Below are positions 12,601 to 23,160 of a DNA stretch of 64,000 bases, piece by piece. A program made the translations under genes and the position numbers. Position 1 is the first letter of the stretch. Each line of letters starts with the position of its first letter. This DNA comes from Halicephalobus mephisto (Eukaryota; Nematoda; Chromadorea; Rhabditida; Panagrolaimidae): NCBI GenBank assembly GCA_009193035.1, contig SWDT01000103.1:186001-250000 (forward strand). Direction: 5' to 3'. Below the pieces are notes generated by a model, which worked only from the letters and a program-made list of their open reading frames with translations, had not been told where the DNA came from and ran no database searches.

Positions 12601-15600
12601 ATGTAACTTTTAGACCTGTAACAATTGCAAAATGTGACAAAATCTAACACAAGTGTCACATTTTTATGAATATTTGACTTTTGTGACAAAAATTAAAAAA
12701 TAATAGTGACGATTTTTATTTGTTATTTAATCAAAAATTATGCTTTTTTGTATATTATAGTTAATTAATTAAAAAGAAAAAAGTCAACTTTTACTGAGAA
12801 ATTGCTAACTTTACATATAAAAAAGCTTAATTTTAGGCCTTGTAACAATTGTGAAATCTAACACAATCGTCACATTTTTATAAAATTTGACTTTTGTGAC
12901 AAAAATTAAAAAATAATAGTGACGATTTCGTAATTGTTACTGGACCAAAAGTTATGTTTTTTTGTATTAGAATAATACTGTTATCAAAACATTGATCTAA
13001 AAAAGAAAAAAATTAAATCAATCTTACGAAATCAGGGAACGGTTACTGTATAGTTCACTTTTTTCAAGTTTAGATCAATTTTTTGTGATTATTGAAATAA
13101 CCTAGGATAATAATCGTAATCAAAAACGTTAATCTAAAAAAACAAAAAATTAAACAAGCTTTATGAAATCGGAAAGGAAGTGCCTCAAGGAACAGCTATT
13201 TTACAGCCATTATTTCCTCTTAGTTAATGTTTAAAATTATTTCAGTAATAACCTGTATCATCGGAAATACGATATTCTTCATGTACGCCAGATATCAGGA
13301 CAACAACATAATCAAAGAAGACGACGGGATATATGAACAGTATTTCGGATGGTCTTTCTACACTTCTTTGATCGGGAATTTTTTCCTTTTCTTAGCTGCA
13401 GTTTTGGGATGTGTAACAACGTCTATCGTAATGTCCTTAGGCAAGGCCAAACTTGTGAAAATCGAAATCGATGACAGTGACTCAAATCAGCTTCTAAGTA
13501 GTGGATCCAGCGATCAGCCGTTCAAAAGATCGTTTTCTATGGTCTACAAAATAGATTCAGCTGCATTGAGGAAATGGGAAAAAGAAGCGATGAGAAGTTT
13601 CAGAAGAGTAATTAAAAATTAATTCAAAATTAAATATAATTATTCAATTTTTAGACGGATTTCAAAAGAGCAAATTCAATGCCGAATATCAAAAAAGGAC
13701 AAACAAGAAACACAAAATCTCCATCTTTTATGCATTCTAGTTCTGATATATCCAAAGCTTTCACTGAACCGCCTCATTTCACGACTGAAGTTCAAAGAAA
13801 GTCCTTGACGACTTCAGAAACCCAGCTGATGGACCATTATACTACCATAGTGCCCCCTGGTGGAAGTGCTTTCCCAGGAAATACGACTGATCCTATTTAC
13901 CTTCCTCCCTTGCCACATACTAACCCAGAAGACGTTGTGTATGAGTACGTTGACCACAATTCCATCAGTCTTAGCTCAAGTGTCAAAATGGACACTCTCC
14001 AGAATCGGTGAGTACTTCTACAGTATGGTATACACTTATATAGTTATTGATTACAATTTGGTTTATTATACACTAATGGGAAAGTATCTTAGATTTTTGA
14101 GATCTTCAGCATAGATTTTAGATTGTGAATTATCAAAGATTTTTGTATATTGCATGATTCAGAAGTTATGGGGGAAAATAAGAAATTTAACAACTGTTAT
14201 GAAAAAAATTAAGATATTCTGTCATAACTTCTGAAGGAGAAGGTATATAGATATCGTTAATAGCCCAAATTACAGAGCTTAGTTTAGCGATTCTAGGAAT
14301 ATAGAATACTTTCCTATTACTTTACAGTAGCCTAAGTTACAACTGATATATCCGAAATTTTGAGCTATATCATGATGTGTTTTACAGATGTCATAACTTC
14401 TGAATTAGAAGTTGTAAAGACATCATTTATATCTTAAATCGTGGACCTTCTTATAAGCATTCTAACAATATACACACTTTCCTAGTACTGCATACTAAAC
14501 CAAATTACAATCAGTAGTTCTAAAATTCCATATCATGATATAGAGATTGATTGTCATCGTTCTTAAAACTGAGTACGTCTCCTATGAAGCCTGGCACGAC
14601 TATGAATATCTATGACAAGGTTGCCAGCATCGGTACCCCATCCATATCTAGTCAATTAATTTATCCCGTGGAAGATAGCGAATATCTAAGACCAAAGAAC
14701 ACGACCTCAACTACGATTCCTGCCTATTCTCAAATCGAGAAATCTCACTATGAGAAGACTTCAGATGAGAAACCGACCAGCTTCGGGTCCAGTCCTGGTC
14801 ACCGGAGAATGCCTTCTGAAGACTTCCGATTGTCTCCAATAAGTACTAGGGGAAAGTCGACATTGATATCTCCAATCAGTACTTTTACTCCAACACTGAG
14901 ACCCCTTCCACCTGAATTGGTAATTTTGTTTTTTATTAGAAATTTAAAGCACAAACAAGGCAAAAAATCGGGATACTGTAGTGTTAGTAATGGTCTCTTA
15001 AATATTTATTACTACTTTTTTATATAATCCTTAACCATAGAAAGTGAAAAAAAATCATATATCCTACATGATTTTAATTAAGGTTTCTAAATTCGTTTAG
15101 ACAAAATCTGTTTTTAAAAAACAATTCCGAATTCATGGAAAATTACGAAACAGATATTGCATAAAATCATATCTTTCGTATGGGCTTAATTTCGGTAAAT
15201 TCGTCGTAGAGAAAATTTCTAAAAAACATCTAATTTTGCTTAAAATATTATTTGTTTCAAAACTATATAAAATTATAAAATTGCCACGAAAAATCAAAAT
15301 TATTGTCTATATCACTGTAGGTTCTAAGTTCCTGAGGATTCGTGCTAAGACAATTTTGCAGAAAAGTTAATTTATGTTCTTCACAATATTATAATTATTT
15401 TTAGCCAGCAAAACCGGCCTTCTTGAAGCCATCTCCCAAGGTAGAAGACTCCTCTAAAGTCGGCCAAAGGCTATCCCGGACAGAGGATCAGATCCACATC
15501 AACACCTTTGAGGACAAAAACAGAAACATCAGGTTTGAATTTTATTATAAAATAATTTATGATTTGTATTGTACATTAAGTAGAATATCGATATTTTATC

Positions 15601-16466
15601 TTCAACATATCATATATGAAGTAGAATATCGATATTTTATCTTCAACATATCATATATGAAGTGGAATATCGATATTTTATCTTTAATATGTCATATATG
15701 AAGTAGAATATCGATATTTTATCTTCAACATATCATATATGAAGTGGAATATCGATATTTTATCTTTAGCATATCATATATTAAGTAGAATATCGATATT
15801 TTATCTTTAATATGTCATATATGAAGTGGAATATCGATATTTTATCTTTAGCATGTCATATATTAAGTACAATATTGATATCTTTAACATGTCATATACT
15901 AAATGTGGTATCAATCGATATCTTGTATTCAACATATCATATATTAAGTACAATATCGATATATTATATCTAATGTATCGATTCATTAAGCATAATATCG
16001 ATTACTACCTTGAAAATTTGTTTTTAGACCTCTTGGATTTCCTAATGTTGCCAATGATCATGTGAATATTTTCGACAGATCTAACACTACTTCACCTGCA
16101 TCACGAGGATCCACCAACGACACCTATGCCCTCGGGGCTCGGACTCAATCGAATAAATTATTGCATCAGGTACTACTCAACGAAGCTGTCAACAACTCCG
16201 GAATCAAGGAAACAAATCTAGATTGGCCATCTTTGCCGAAAAAAAATAATTCAAGAAATAATTCAGATATTTCTTTAAATTCAAAAACAAGTTCATTACT
16301 TGGCCATTCTTATGTTCCGTCAGAAATGGACAGATCCCTCGGATCATCGACCATAGTACTGCCCAATTCTCCATCACAAAGATTCTACGATTATGATTCT
16401 GAAGATGACCGGTCATCTGTATCGATTTCGAAAGGAAATACTCAAGATGGAGAAACTTTTGTTTAA
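9602..16466 (+). CDS. Claudin-like four-span membrane protein B with long tail, 715 aa
   Basis: Seven exons join in frame: 9602-9834, 11707-11993, 13246-13607, 13655-14007, 14574-14919, 15405-15532 and 16028-16466 (2148 bases). The N-terminal quarter has four hydrophobic spans and a first loop with GLWLDC and a partner Cys in LMCVYKFDY, as in gene A upstream. It is followed by a Ser/Thr/Pro-rich cytoplasmic tail of nearly 500 residues with scattered tyrosines (NIYDKV, SEYLRP, YDYDSED). Typical claudins have tails of 20-50 residues; TARP/CACNG-type relatives have longer ones, but this one is exceptional. The exon 5 acceptor (AAAACTGAG at 14573) is weak, and the upstream TATAG alternative hits a stop at once. 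Introns carry much repeat DNA (11.1-11.7, 12.6-13.0, 15.6-16.0 kb). Confidence 0.82.
9850..10025. repeat. 25-bp AT-only tandem repeat
   Basis: Units of the form AAAAATAATGAAAAATAATA plus ATTTT repeat with a 25-bp period at the start of intron 1 of claudin-like gene B. Weaker AT-rich duplications continue to about 10800. Confidence 0.75.
11130..11690. repeat. About 130-bp tandem repeat (family C, GACCATTTTGTAA type)
   Basis: ACGAAATGGTCCTGACGGGA recurs at about 11264, 11392 and 11522, with a weaker copy near 11655. It lies in intron 1 of claudin-like gene B. The reverse complement of the core matches the blocks at 22.5-23.2, 41.9-42.4, 60.1-60.4 and 63.0-63.2 kb. Confidence 0.8.
12591..12752. 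mobile_element. MITE-like palindromic element (family B), copy 1
   Basis: Begins ACAAAAAAATGTAACTTTTA with CTGTAACAATTGC and ends with the inverted form (TTGTTATTTAATCAAAAATT then GCTTTTTTGT). It has a central TGTGACAAAA/GTGACGATT block and no coding capacity. It lies in intron 2 of claudin-like gene B. Confidence 0.65.
12812..12965. mobile_element. MITE-like palindromic element (family B), copy 2
   Basis: Same order of blocks as copy 1, 60 bp downstream and in the same orientation: AAAAAAGCTTAATTTTAGGC at one end and TTGTTACTGGACCAAAAGTT at the other. The left end is more decayed than the right. Confidence 0.6.
14175..14545. repeat. Family A repeat, two tandem units, in intron 4 of claudin-like gene B
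   Basis: Nearly identical by eye to 7715-8050 over about 290 bases, apart from a handful of substitutions. The intron also starts with a family A fragment near 14020-14140. Confidence 0.85.
15575..16000. repeat. 41-bp minisatellite with a perfect 12-bp palindrome per unit
   Basis: About ten units. Each centres on AATATCGATATT (its own reverse complement) followed by TTATCTTCAACATATCATAT. It lies wholly within intron 6 of claudin-like gene B. The 5' units are the most regular; 3' units carry deletions. Confidence 0.9.
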
Positions 16467-18674
16467 AAAATTTTAGATAATTTTAATTTTTTTGACACAA
16501 GAAATATTTCCAAATTTAAAAAATTAAAATAAGTTTTAGACTTCTGAATCCGAAAATTCAGAATTGGAAATTGACCTTCAGAATTTTACAGATTTATCGC
16601 CATCTTTAATTTTCGAAAAAGTTTTTAAAATACCGTAATAGAATCTATAGATTCTGAATCCGAAAATTCAGAATTGGAAATTAACCTTCAGAATCCCTGA
16701 ATTCTGAGTCTGAAATTAGAATAAAAAATTTGTCTTCAGAATCTGGGAATTTTGAAGGTTAACTCCAAAGTCTGACTTCAGGTTCAGAGTCTCAGGATTT
16801 TGAAAGTCAATTTTTGGTTCTGAATCCTGAGATTCTGAAAATCTATTTTTAATTTCGACTTCAGATTCTGAATCCTGAGATTCTGAAGACCAATTTTTAA
16901 TTTCGACTTCAGATACTATCACCTAATTTTAGGACTTTTTTGAAACAACAAAGTTTAAAAATTCAAAAATTCTGAATTTTAAAAAATTTATTTTTAATTT
17001 CGACTTCAGATTCTGAATTCCCTGATTTGGTTGCTTCTAAAAATTTAAAATAATTTCTTCTGTGTCAAAAAAATCCAAAATTATTTAAAATTAAAATTTT
17101 TCAAACATTGACTTAAATTTCACGGGTAAATTTTCCCTTTTTTTAAAAAAAAATAAATTCAATTTTTTTGAATATCTTATCGGATAGATTCCACTTCATT
17201 TTGCTCTTCAAAATTGTTCATTCTGAAATCCACAAAGATGATTCATTTTCATTTTTTATGATTCTGGAATCCTCATCGGAAGAATTTTTTCGAAAAATGC
17301 TGGTTTTATGATCTGTGAAAACGTGAGGATTAAAATCCATGATTTCGTCAGATATTAGAGAAAGTTGATTTTTAGATAAAAACTTGAAACAATGGTCTTA
17401 GAACCGGATTTTGAATTTCTTGAAAGCAAAAGACCTCCAAGATAGAATCTCGGTCGCCTTAAAATTCGTTCTAATTCAAAATTTAACCGAAAGCGAAAGT
17501 CACGGATCCGGATTTAACAATTTAAAAATAAATTGTTTAAAATTCTTAATTCGGATAAAAAAAGACTTTCTAAAAGTCTTAATTTGAATTTAAAAAACCC
17601 TACAAGAATTCTTTGAATTCTTAATTCAGACTAAAAATAGCATTTTATAATTTTTTTAAAGTTCTTAATTTTAAATTTAAAAAAAATTATTTAAAAAATA
17701 AATTTTAAAAAAAATAAAATTATTTAAAAAATAAATTTTGAAAAAAATAAAATTTATTTTAAACAATTAATTTTTAAAAAATAAATTTTGAATTAAAAAA
17801 AGTTTATTTAAAAATTAATTTTTTTTAATTCTTGATTTTAAATAAAATTAAAATTTTAGTTTTAAAAAATAAGAATTGTTCGACATTCTTAATTAAGACA
17901 AAAAATCTTACGTGATTTCGTAAGAATTTTTTTACGAACTTTATTGCGATCATTCTATTTCATCGTCGGGCACATCCAACAAGGAATCAGATTCCGAGAC
18001 CCAAACCTGTATTGAAGCCGATCGGACTACAGATCCGAGATATTCAGATTTGCGCATGGAAGCCCGATAAGCCAATCGGAAACGAGATTACGAACAAACT
18101 CAACTGGTTTTTTCTATAAGCAGTTCAACTTGATATTTATCTTTTGATTAACAGCGTTAACCACAGGATGACAAGACACAAAACAATTAAACATCACAAT
18201 CGTGGTTAATTTGATTTTTGGGATTCTATGGAGATCAGATTTGAAAAGCTATTTACGGACATGACTGGATTTGGTCTCTGACGCAAGTGTCGATGTCATA
18301 CAATTCAGCCTCGGGCAATTGAGCATTTCATAATATGGACATAAATCCGACAGAAGCAGATTCCTTTTACTTTCGAAACAAGCTAGATCCAAAAGTGATT
18401 TATACCATTTCGCTGGCAGGTCTCCAAGAATGTTTGGATTATCTTTATCCAGAGGAGAATCGTCAGAATGAACAACGCCGAGTCGAGAACTTTATCCGTC
18501 TAAAAAACCTGTTCTTATCGTGAATGTTTCCGAAAGAAACACGGAAAGAAGGCGAAATCTTACGAGCTTTGGGGGAGATTTTGCTTCAAGATGTGGACCG
18601 CCCATTCCCTGACCATTAACAGTATAAATTGAGCGAGTCAGGAGGACCCGGCATCAGTGTTCGCTGAATCAAAC
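16467..18674. other. Intergenic region upstream of the ground-like gene
   Basis: 16520-17040 is built of imperfect repeats of GATTCTGAATCCGAAAATTC and CTTCAGATTCTGAATCCTGA type, rich in TTCTGAA/TTCAGAA palindromes. 17500-17900 is AT-rich. 17927-18070 holds an exon-like open stretch (see findings). 18240-18600 is less AT-rich and probably contains control DNA for the gene at 18675. Confidence 0.55.
18623..18657 (+). promoter_or_regulatory. TATA box and initiator of the ground-like gene
   Basis: TATAAA at 18623-18628 lies about 33 bp before the A of a TCAGT initiator (18654-18658). Transcription from that A would leave a 5' leader of about 20 bases before the ATG at 18675, without trans-splicing. 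Position and spacing fit a classic strong, stage-specific core promoter. Confidence 0.6.
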
Positions 18675-19973
18675 ATGATTGCCAAGATCTTCGTGATTGC
18701 TGCTTTCGTTCCCGTTGCTACTGCTCTCTTCTTCGGAGGTGGCGGCGGTGGCGGATGTGGTAGGCCTATCGTTGTAAAAACTAAAATAAACTAAACGTTT
18801 TCAGGATGCGGTGCTCCACCGTAAGTCTTCTGATTCCTAGTACCTTACCAACCAGATTCCACCGAAATTCACTGTGTCATGAAACCCGTAGGATCCGCGT
18901 ATAAAATGGGGAGATATTAGAACTATTTAATACAGCAGAAATGACACGCGAAAACAAGAATAACAGCGCAGCTGATATTCGACATTCTTTCAGTTGACAA
19001 TGGATCAGCCGATTGGAATGTGGGGGTTCCCGTTTTGGGACCATGTAAGGGATGGGGTGGTACCAGGATTACTTAACATATATAATAAGAAGAAAATTAA
19101 AGAATAACAATAGTATAGCGCAATTGTTTATCATTCTTTTAGTTAATTAAATAGCAGGGGATTTTCGTTCTGGGACCACATAAAAGATAGAGATATTAGA
19201 AATACTTTATATAAAAAATAACACGGAGGAAAAATTAAACTAAAATTAAGTAGTAATAGTGGTAGGACAGAATCCGACACTCCGTTAGCCTACAGTATAC
19301 CGACTAATTGATACAGGGACTTTCGTTTCGAGACCGTTCTCTCGGGATTTAGTGCGTTTTGATTGTTGAATCCCTATCCTACAATTTTGGAAATAATTTA
19401 CTTTTATTTTTACATTTAGTTAATGATTTTTATTTCAGTGCTTGTCCTCCTCCTCCTCCCCCATGCCCTCCTCCTCCTCCACCATGCCTCCCTCAAATCT
19501 CTCTCCCTCCCCCACCTCCACTGTAAGTTTATTTTTATATATGGATGTGGTTTTTATGTAATGCTTTATTTAGCTGCCTTCCTTCTCTCCCTAAACCTTG
19601 CCTCCCTCAACTCTCCCTCCCTAGCCTCCCCAGCCCTTGCGGATGTGGACGTAAGAAGCGTGAAGCCCCCGCCCCCACCGTCCGTGGACAAAGCGGAATC
19701 TCCAGCGAATCTTTGTGCAACAACCAAACTATCCGCAAGATCATCCTCAAGGTAAGTTACTACTTTGATTAACGGCGTATTGATATATGAATTTAGAACC
19801 TGAATGAGGACCCTGCTGTCTCCAAGGCCGCCATCCACGCTGAAGTGAAAGCCCGTCTCGGAGGAGAATACGTCGTCGTCTGCTCTCAAGGAGCTTTCTC
19901 CTTCATCGCCGACACCCACAACTACTGTATTGACGGCAGCAACAACCAGACCTGCTATGTCTTCCAGGCTTAA
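18675..19973 (+). CDS. Secreted ground-like (GRL) domain protein, 179 aa
   Basis: Exons 18675-18759, 18805-18820 (16 bases), 19439-19522, 19574-19751 and 19797-19973 join in frame (540 bases). The product has a signal peptide (residues 1-18), a glycine run, Cys/Pro-rich repeats (CPPPPPPC twice, then Leu/Pro/Ser), a tetrabasic RKKR furin-type site at residues 88-91, and a C-terminal ground-like domain with the conserved Cys spacing (SLCNNQTIRKII ... YVVVCSQGAFSFIADTHNYC ... NQTCYVF). Ground-like proteins are nematode secreted relatives of hedgehog-related proteins, expressed in epidermal or interfacial cells and linked to apical matrix. Cleavage at RKKR would release the domain from the Pro-rich part (inference). 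It is a GRL family member; the exact orthologue is not assigned. Confidence 0.88.
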
Positions 19974-21061
19974 GTATAGTCCTGAACGATTTAGTCAACT
20001 TGTCTGTACATTTGTTCCGTTGAAGTAATCTGGTTTTGTCGTGCAAGGCCTTTCGTTAAATCATGGCTTTTCAACCTCAGTGTATCTCGGTTCATTAATC
20101 AGTGAATAATGTACCTCGTTCGCAAATATTTGATGGACGAAGTAGTAGTATTGTAAAATTTTGAATAAATTTTGATTTAAAAACTTCACAAATCACATTT
20201 AAATTTCAAAGTTAAAGTTCCATCAGAAATTAAAACAAATTTGGAAATTTTTAGAGCTTTTTAATCTAAAATTTTTTTAAAAATATTTTTAAATTTTTTA
20301 AAGAAATTTTTGTTTTTTTTTATTTTTTATTTTTTAATTTTACAATTTATTTTGGAATGTTTTTGAGTGAATTCGGAATTTTTAAATAAATTTCAACGGA
20401 TTTCGTCACAACCTGGAACTTGTTTAAGTATAATTGGATAAAATTATTGCGAAGAATTAAAATGATATCCCGAGTGGGATTTTGCAAAAACCAGTTTAAT
20501 AAAACTTAAATCTTCAAGAATCTTATTTTGTCATCGTTTTTGATAGGAATGCAACAACACTGGTTTTCGATAAGAATCCTCAAAAAACAATTTTTCGTTT
20601 TTTAGTGCCCTACTTTCACTTTTTAGTTATCCTAAATTTTGTCCAAAACAAGTCAGCAGGAAGCGAAATTGAAAGCAACTCCGAAATTCGCTAGAATTTC
20701 CTTGAAGAGCTCTGTCCGGACGGTCGTAATCGGAATCAAGGCGATCGGCTTGCTGACATTTGAGAGGCAGCCCGACGTCCCCTCAGGCGATATTGCCGGA
20801 GGCCTAAAACTTCCGAAAATGAGAGCGATAAAGTAAGCACAAACATCTTGTTAGCCAAAAAAGGGTATGTATGGCCAATGAGCCTGATTCAAAGATGATT
20901 GGAGACCCGTTTGTCTCTTCCGAACGCCGAAAATGTCTGGCCTTATTGCGCAAAACCCCAGAAGCAGTAGTTCACTTTCACTTTCTCCTTCGGCCCAAAC
21001 TCAGCGACTTTCGCTTTTTAAACTTCTCTGATAAAAAATCAACAAAAGAATCCGAAGACTT
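19974..21061. other. Intergenic region between grl-like and PAI-domain genes
   Basis: Contains a polyadenylation signal (20164-20169), AT-rich DNA to about 20600, and a less AT-rich stretch 20620-21060 that probably carries upstream control DNA of the next gene. Open frames here lack an ATG or a plausible exon context. Confidence 0.55.
20164..20169 (+). terminator. Polyadenylation signal AATAAA of the ground-like gene
   Basis: First AATAAA downstream of the stop at 19971-19973, giving a 3' UTR of about 200 bases. Confidence 0.5.
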
Positions 21062-22080
21062 ATGAACCAGTATTGGGATACTGTCGCTTTCGATCCAGCC
21101 AAATCCGTACCCCAACCCGACTCGTCCCCCGGCGCCAGGTGGTGCCATTGCATCATCGACCTCTCGACCCCCGCCACCCTGGAGAGGGATTTCTACGCTT
21201 GGCTCAATGTAAGTCCACAGTATAGTTAACACAATTAAATACCTATAATCTTAATTGTATGTCCTCAGGGAGACAAATCCATCCTCCAAGGAACTCCTTG
21301 TTGTGTTTTCGCTTCTTCGTCGACCACTCAATATTCTCAAAATCCCTACAGTACCTTCTGCGTTCAGTTGAAGACGGAAATCGACGAAAACAATCCTTGT
21401 TCTGTTTCTTCTGCTTCGACGAATTCAAACAGCACTGAAAGCTCCGTAGGATCCAAAAAGAAACCCCGAACAAGAAGAAAATTAACAAACTCTTTAGATA
21501 AAGGTAAAGAATTATGTTTAATACTTTTCTTTCTTGGTAGTGTAGTGGTTAGAATACGGAACTGTCACTCACGACTCTCGAGTTCGAATCTCAGCCTCAT
21601 TAAGTAAATATAATTTAAAAACCTTGAATAACTTCCGCGACTTTTTTCAATGGCGCAGTGGTTGGTACACGTGACTGCCACTCATGAAGCCCCGAGTTCG
21701 ATTTCCAATCGGGTTTTCAACTCCAAGTTTCCACAGTAACCTAAATAAAAACAGTTTTTGCTAACAGAACTCGACTTCAACTTGGAATAACTCCTAACAC
21801 GAAAAAGAATTTTCCTAAAACTGATTTCTTAGGAAGAGGTACGAATCTATACGGTAGACCCTACTGCCCGGGCAGACCACTTTGTATGGACGAAAGATAC
21901 AGGATAATCCAGCTATTCCAAGCAGGAATGAAAGTCAATGCCATTTCGAAACAACTATGTATCTCCCACGGATGTGTGTCGAAAATCATAACCAGATACC
22001 GCGAGACCGGCCTCCTGGTCCCTTCTTCCCATTCTCAATACCGCCGCAAGAGACGTGTCAAAACTGAAATTTCAAATTAA
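21062..22080 (+). CDS. PAI-only paired-domain protein (NPAX type), 209 aa
   Basis: Exons 21062-21208, 21269-21503 and 21833-22080 join in frame (630 bases). Residues about 128-195 form the N-terminal (PAI) half of a PAX paired domain: a GR-rich start, NLYGRPYCPGRPL, a helix with RYRIIQLFQAGM, and the hallmark recognition-helix segment SHGCVSKIITRYRETG. The chain stops about 16 residues later in a basic tail (YRRKRRVK), so the C-terminal RED half and any homeodomain are absent. The N-terminal half is Ser/Cys/Asn-rich and unrecognised, with a basic KKKPRTRRK stretch that may be a nuclear signal. C. elegans npax genes share this PAI-only design. Expected role: nuclear DNA-binding regulator. The start is the first ATG after an in-frame stop at 21032-21034; an upstream exon is not excluded. 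Confidence 0.8.
21533..21605 (+). pseudogene. tRNA-like sequence (Asp GTC-like), degenerate
   Basis: Has an A-box-like TAGTGTAGTGG, an anticodon loop CTGTCAC (GTC, Asp) and a T-loop TTCGAAT with B box GTTCGAATC. The anticodon stem has two mismatches and no acceptor stem can be formed, so this is a tRNA pseudogene or tRNA-derived repeat. It lies in intron 2 of the PAI-domain gene. Confidence 0.45.
21650..21720 (+). pseudogene. tRNA-like sequence (Gly GCC-like), degenerate
   Basis: Has an A-box-like TGGCGCAGTGG, an anticodon stem CGTGA/TCATG (one G-U pair) around loop CTGCCAC (GCC, Gly), and a T-loop-like GTTCGATTT. The T stem and acceptor stem are not formed properly. It is related in sequence to the copy 115 bp upstream. 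Confidence 0.45.
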
Positions 22081-22439
22081 CTTGAATCTGGAAAGATATT
22101 CAAACATAAATTTTACTTTTAAAAATATTTATTTTTTTACAAATAAAAAATTTGATTTTTTTGAAGATACTGTAACAAAAAAATAATTTTATATATAAAT
22201 TTTCGAAATCAAAGTACATAATTTTTTTAATTTTCGAAGGTTTCAGAATTAGGTGAAATTTGTTTGAAAAAAGTAATTTCAAAGTCATGTAAGATTGCGA
22301 AATAGCTGCCAAGGAAATCAAAGTTCCCAAATAACCAGTTTTTGTTTTTAGAAAGTTCTGGAAATTAGTGTTGAAGAAATTTCGCAATTATTTTTATTTT
22401 TCTATAATAGTATGACTGGAATACTGTAGAAAATTCTGG

Positions 22440-23160
22440 AATTCAGAGGAAACAGAACTAACATACGAAACTAGGAAATTTAGAAATTCGCGTCGGGACC
22501 ATTTTTTAAATTTTATGCGCAATTTTACAACATACAGTCGATTACGAAATCACATAAGATTACAAAGTAATTATCGTGTAAAACCGAAATCGTAGATTAC
22601 TGTAGTTTTTAGAAGATTCTGAGAATTCGCGTCGAGACCATTTTTTAGAAAATATTCAGTTTTAAAATAATCTGATGATAATTTGACTGTTCTAAAATCA
22701 TAAATCCTTAATTTCGCAGTTTTGGGTCTTGACTGGAAAATTAGAAAATTCTTGCCAGGACTATTTTCTGAAAACTTTTAATATAGTATCATTATGATTT
22801 GACCGTTCTAAAATCATAAATTCTAAATTTCGCAGTTTTGGGTCTCGACTGGAAAATTAAAAAATTCGCGTCGAGATCATTTTCTAAAAACATTTATTTT
22901 TAAAATAGTCTGATTATAATTTGACCGTTCTAAAATCACAAATCCTTATTTTCGCAGTTTTGGGTCTCGATTGGAAAATTAAAAAATTTGCGTTAAGACC
23001 ATTTTACAAAAAAAATCAGTTTTAATTTTTATAATAATACAATTGATTACGAAACAACTATCATATAAGCCGAACTGCAAACTACTTTCGTTTCTAAAAT
23101 CTTCTAGAAATTCCCGTCGAGATTATTTTGCAACGAAACCTCACTTTTTGATTTTTACAA
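22440..23160. repeat. About 120-bp tandem repeat (family C)
   Basis: TTCTAAAATCATAAATCC recurs at about 22690, 22806 and 22929. Each unit also carries TTTTGGGTCTCGACTGGAAAA and GCGTCGAGACCATTTT variants. It is in the opposite orientation to the array at 11.1-11.7 kb. Confidence 0.8.

Noticed and set aside
14544..14573. Use of the TATAG acceptor at 14543 for exon 5 of claudin-like gene B
   Set aside because: It brings an in-frame TGA at the second codon; the GAG at 14571-14573 keeps the frame.
18335..18523. 62-codon ATG-started frame upstream of the ground-like gene
   Set aside because: Composition is plausible, but it ends 100 bp before the TATA box of the next gene and shows no motif, trans-splice site or partner exon. 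Too little to call a gene.
20639..20836. 65-codon frame upstream of the PAI-domain gene, ending next to a GTAAGC donor-like site
   Set aside because: It starts at TTG, not ATG, and no acceptor links it in frame to the exon at 21062.
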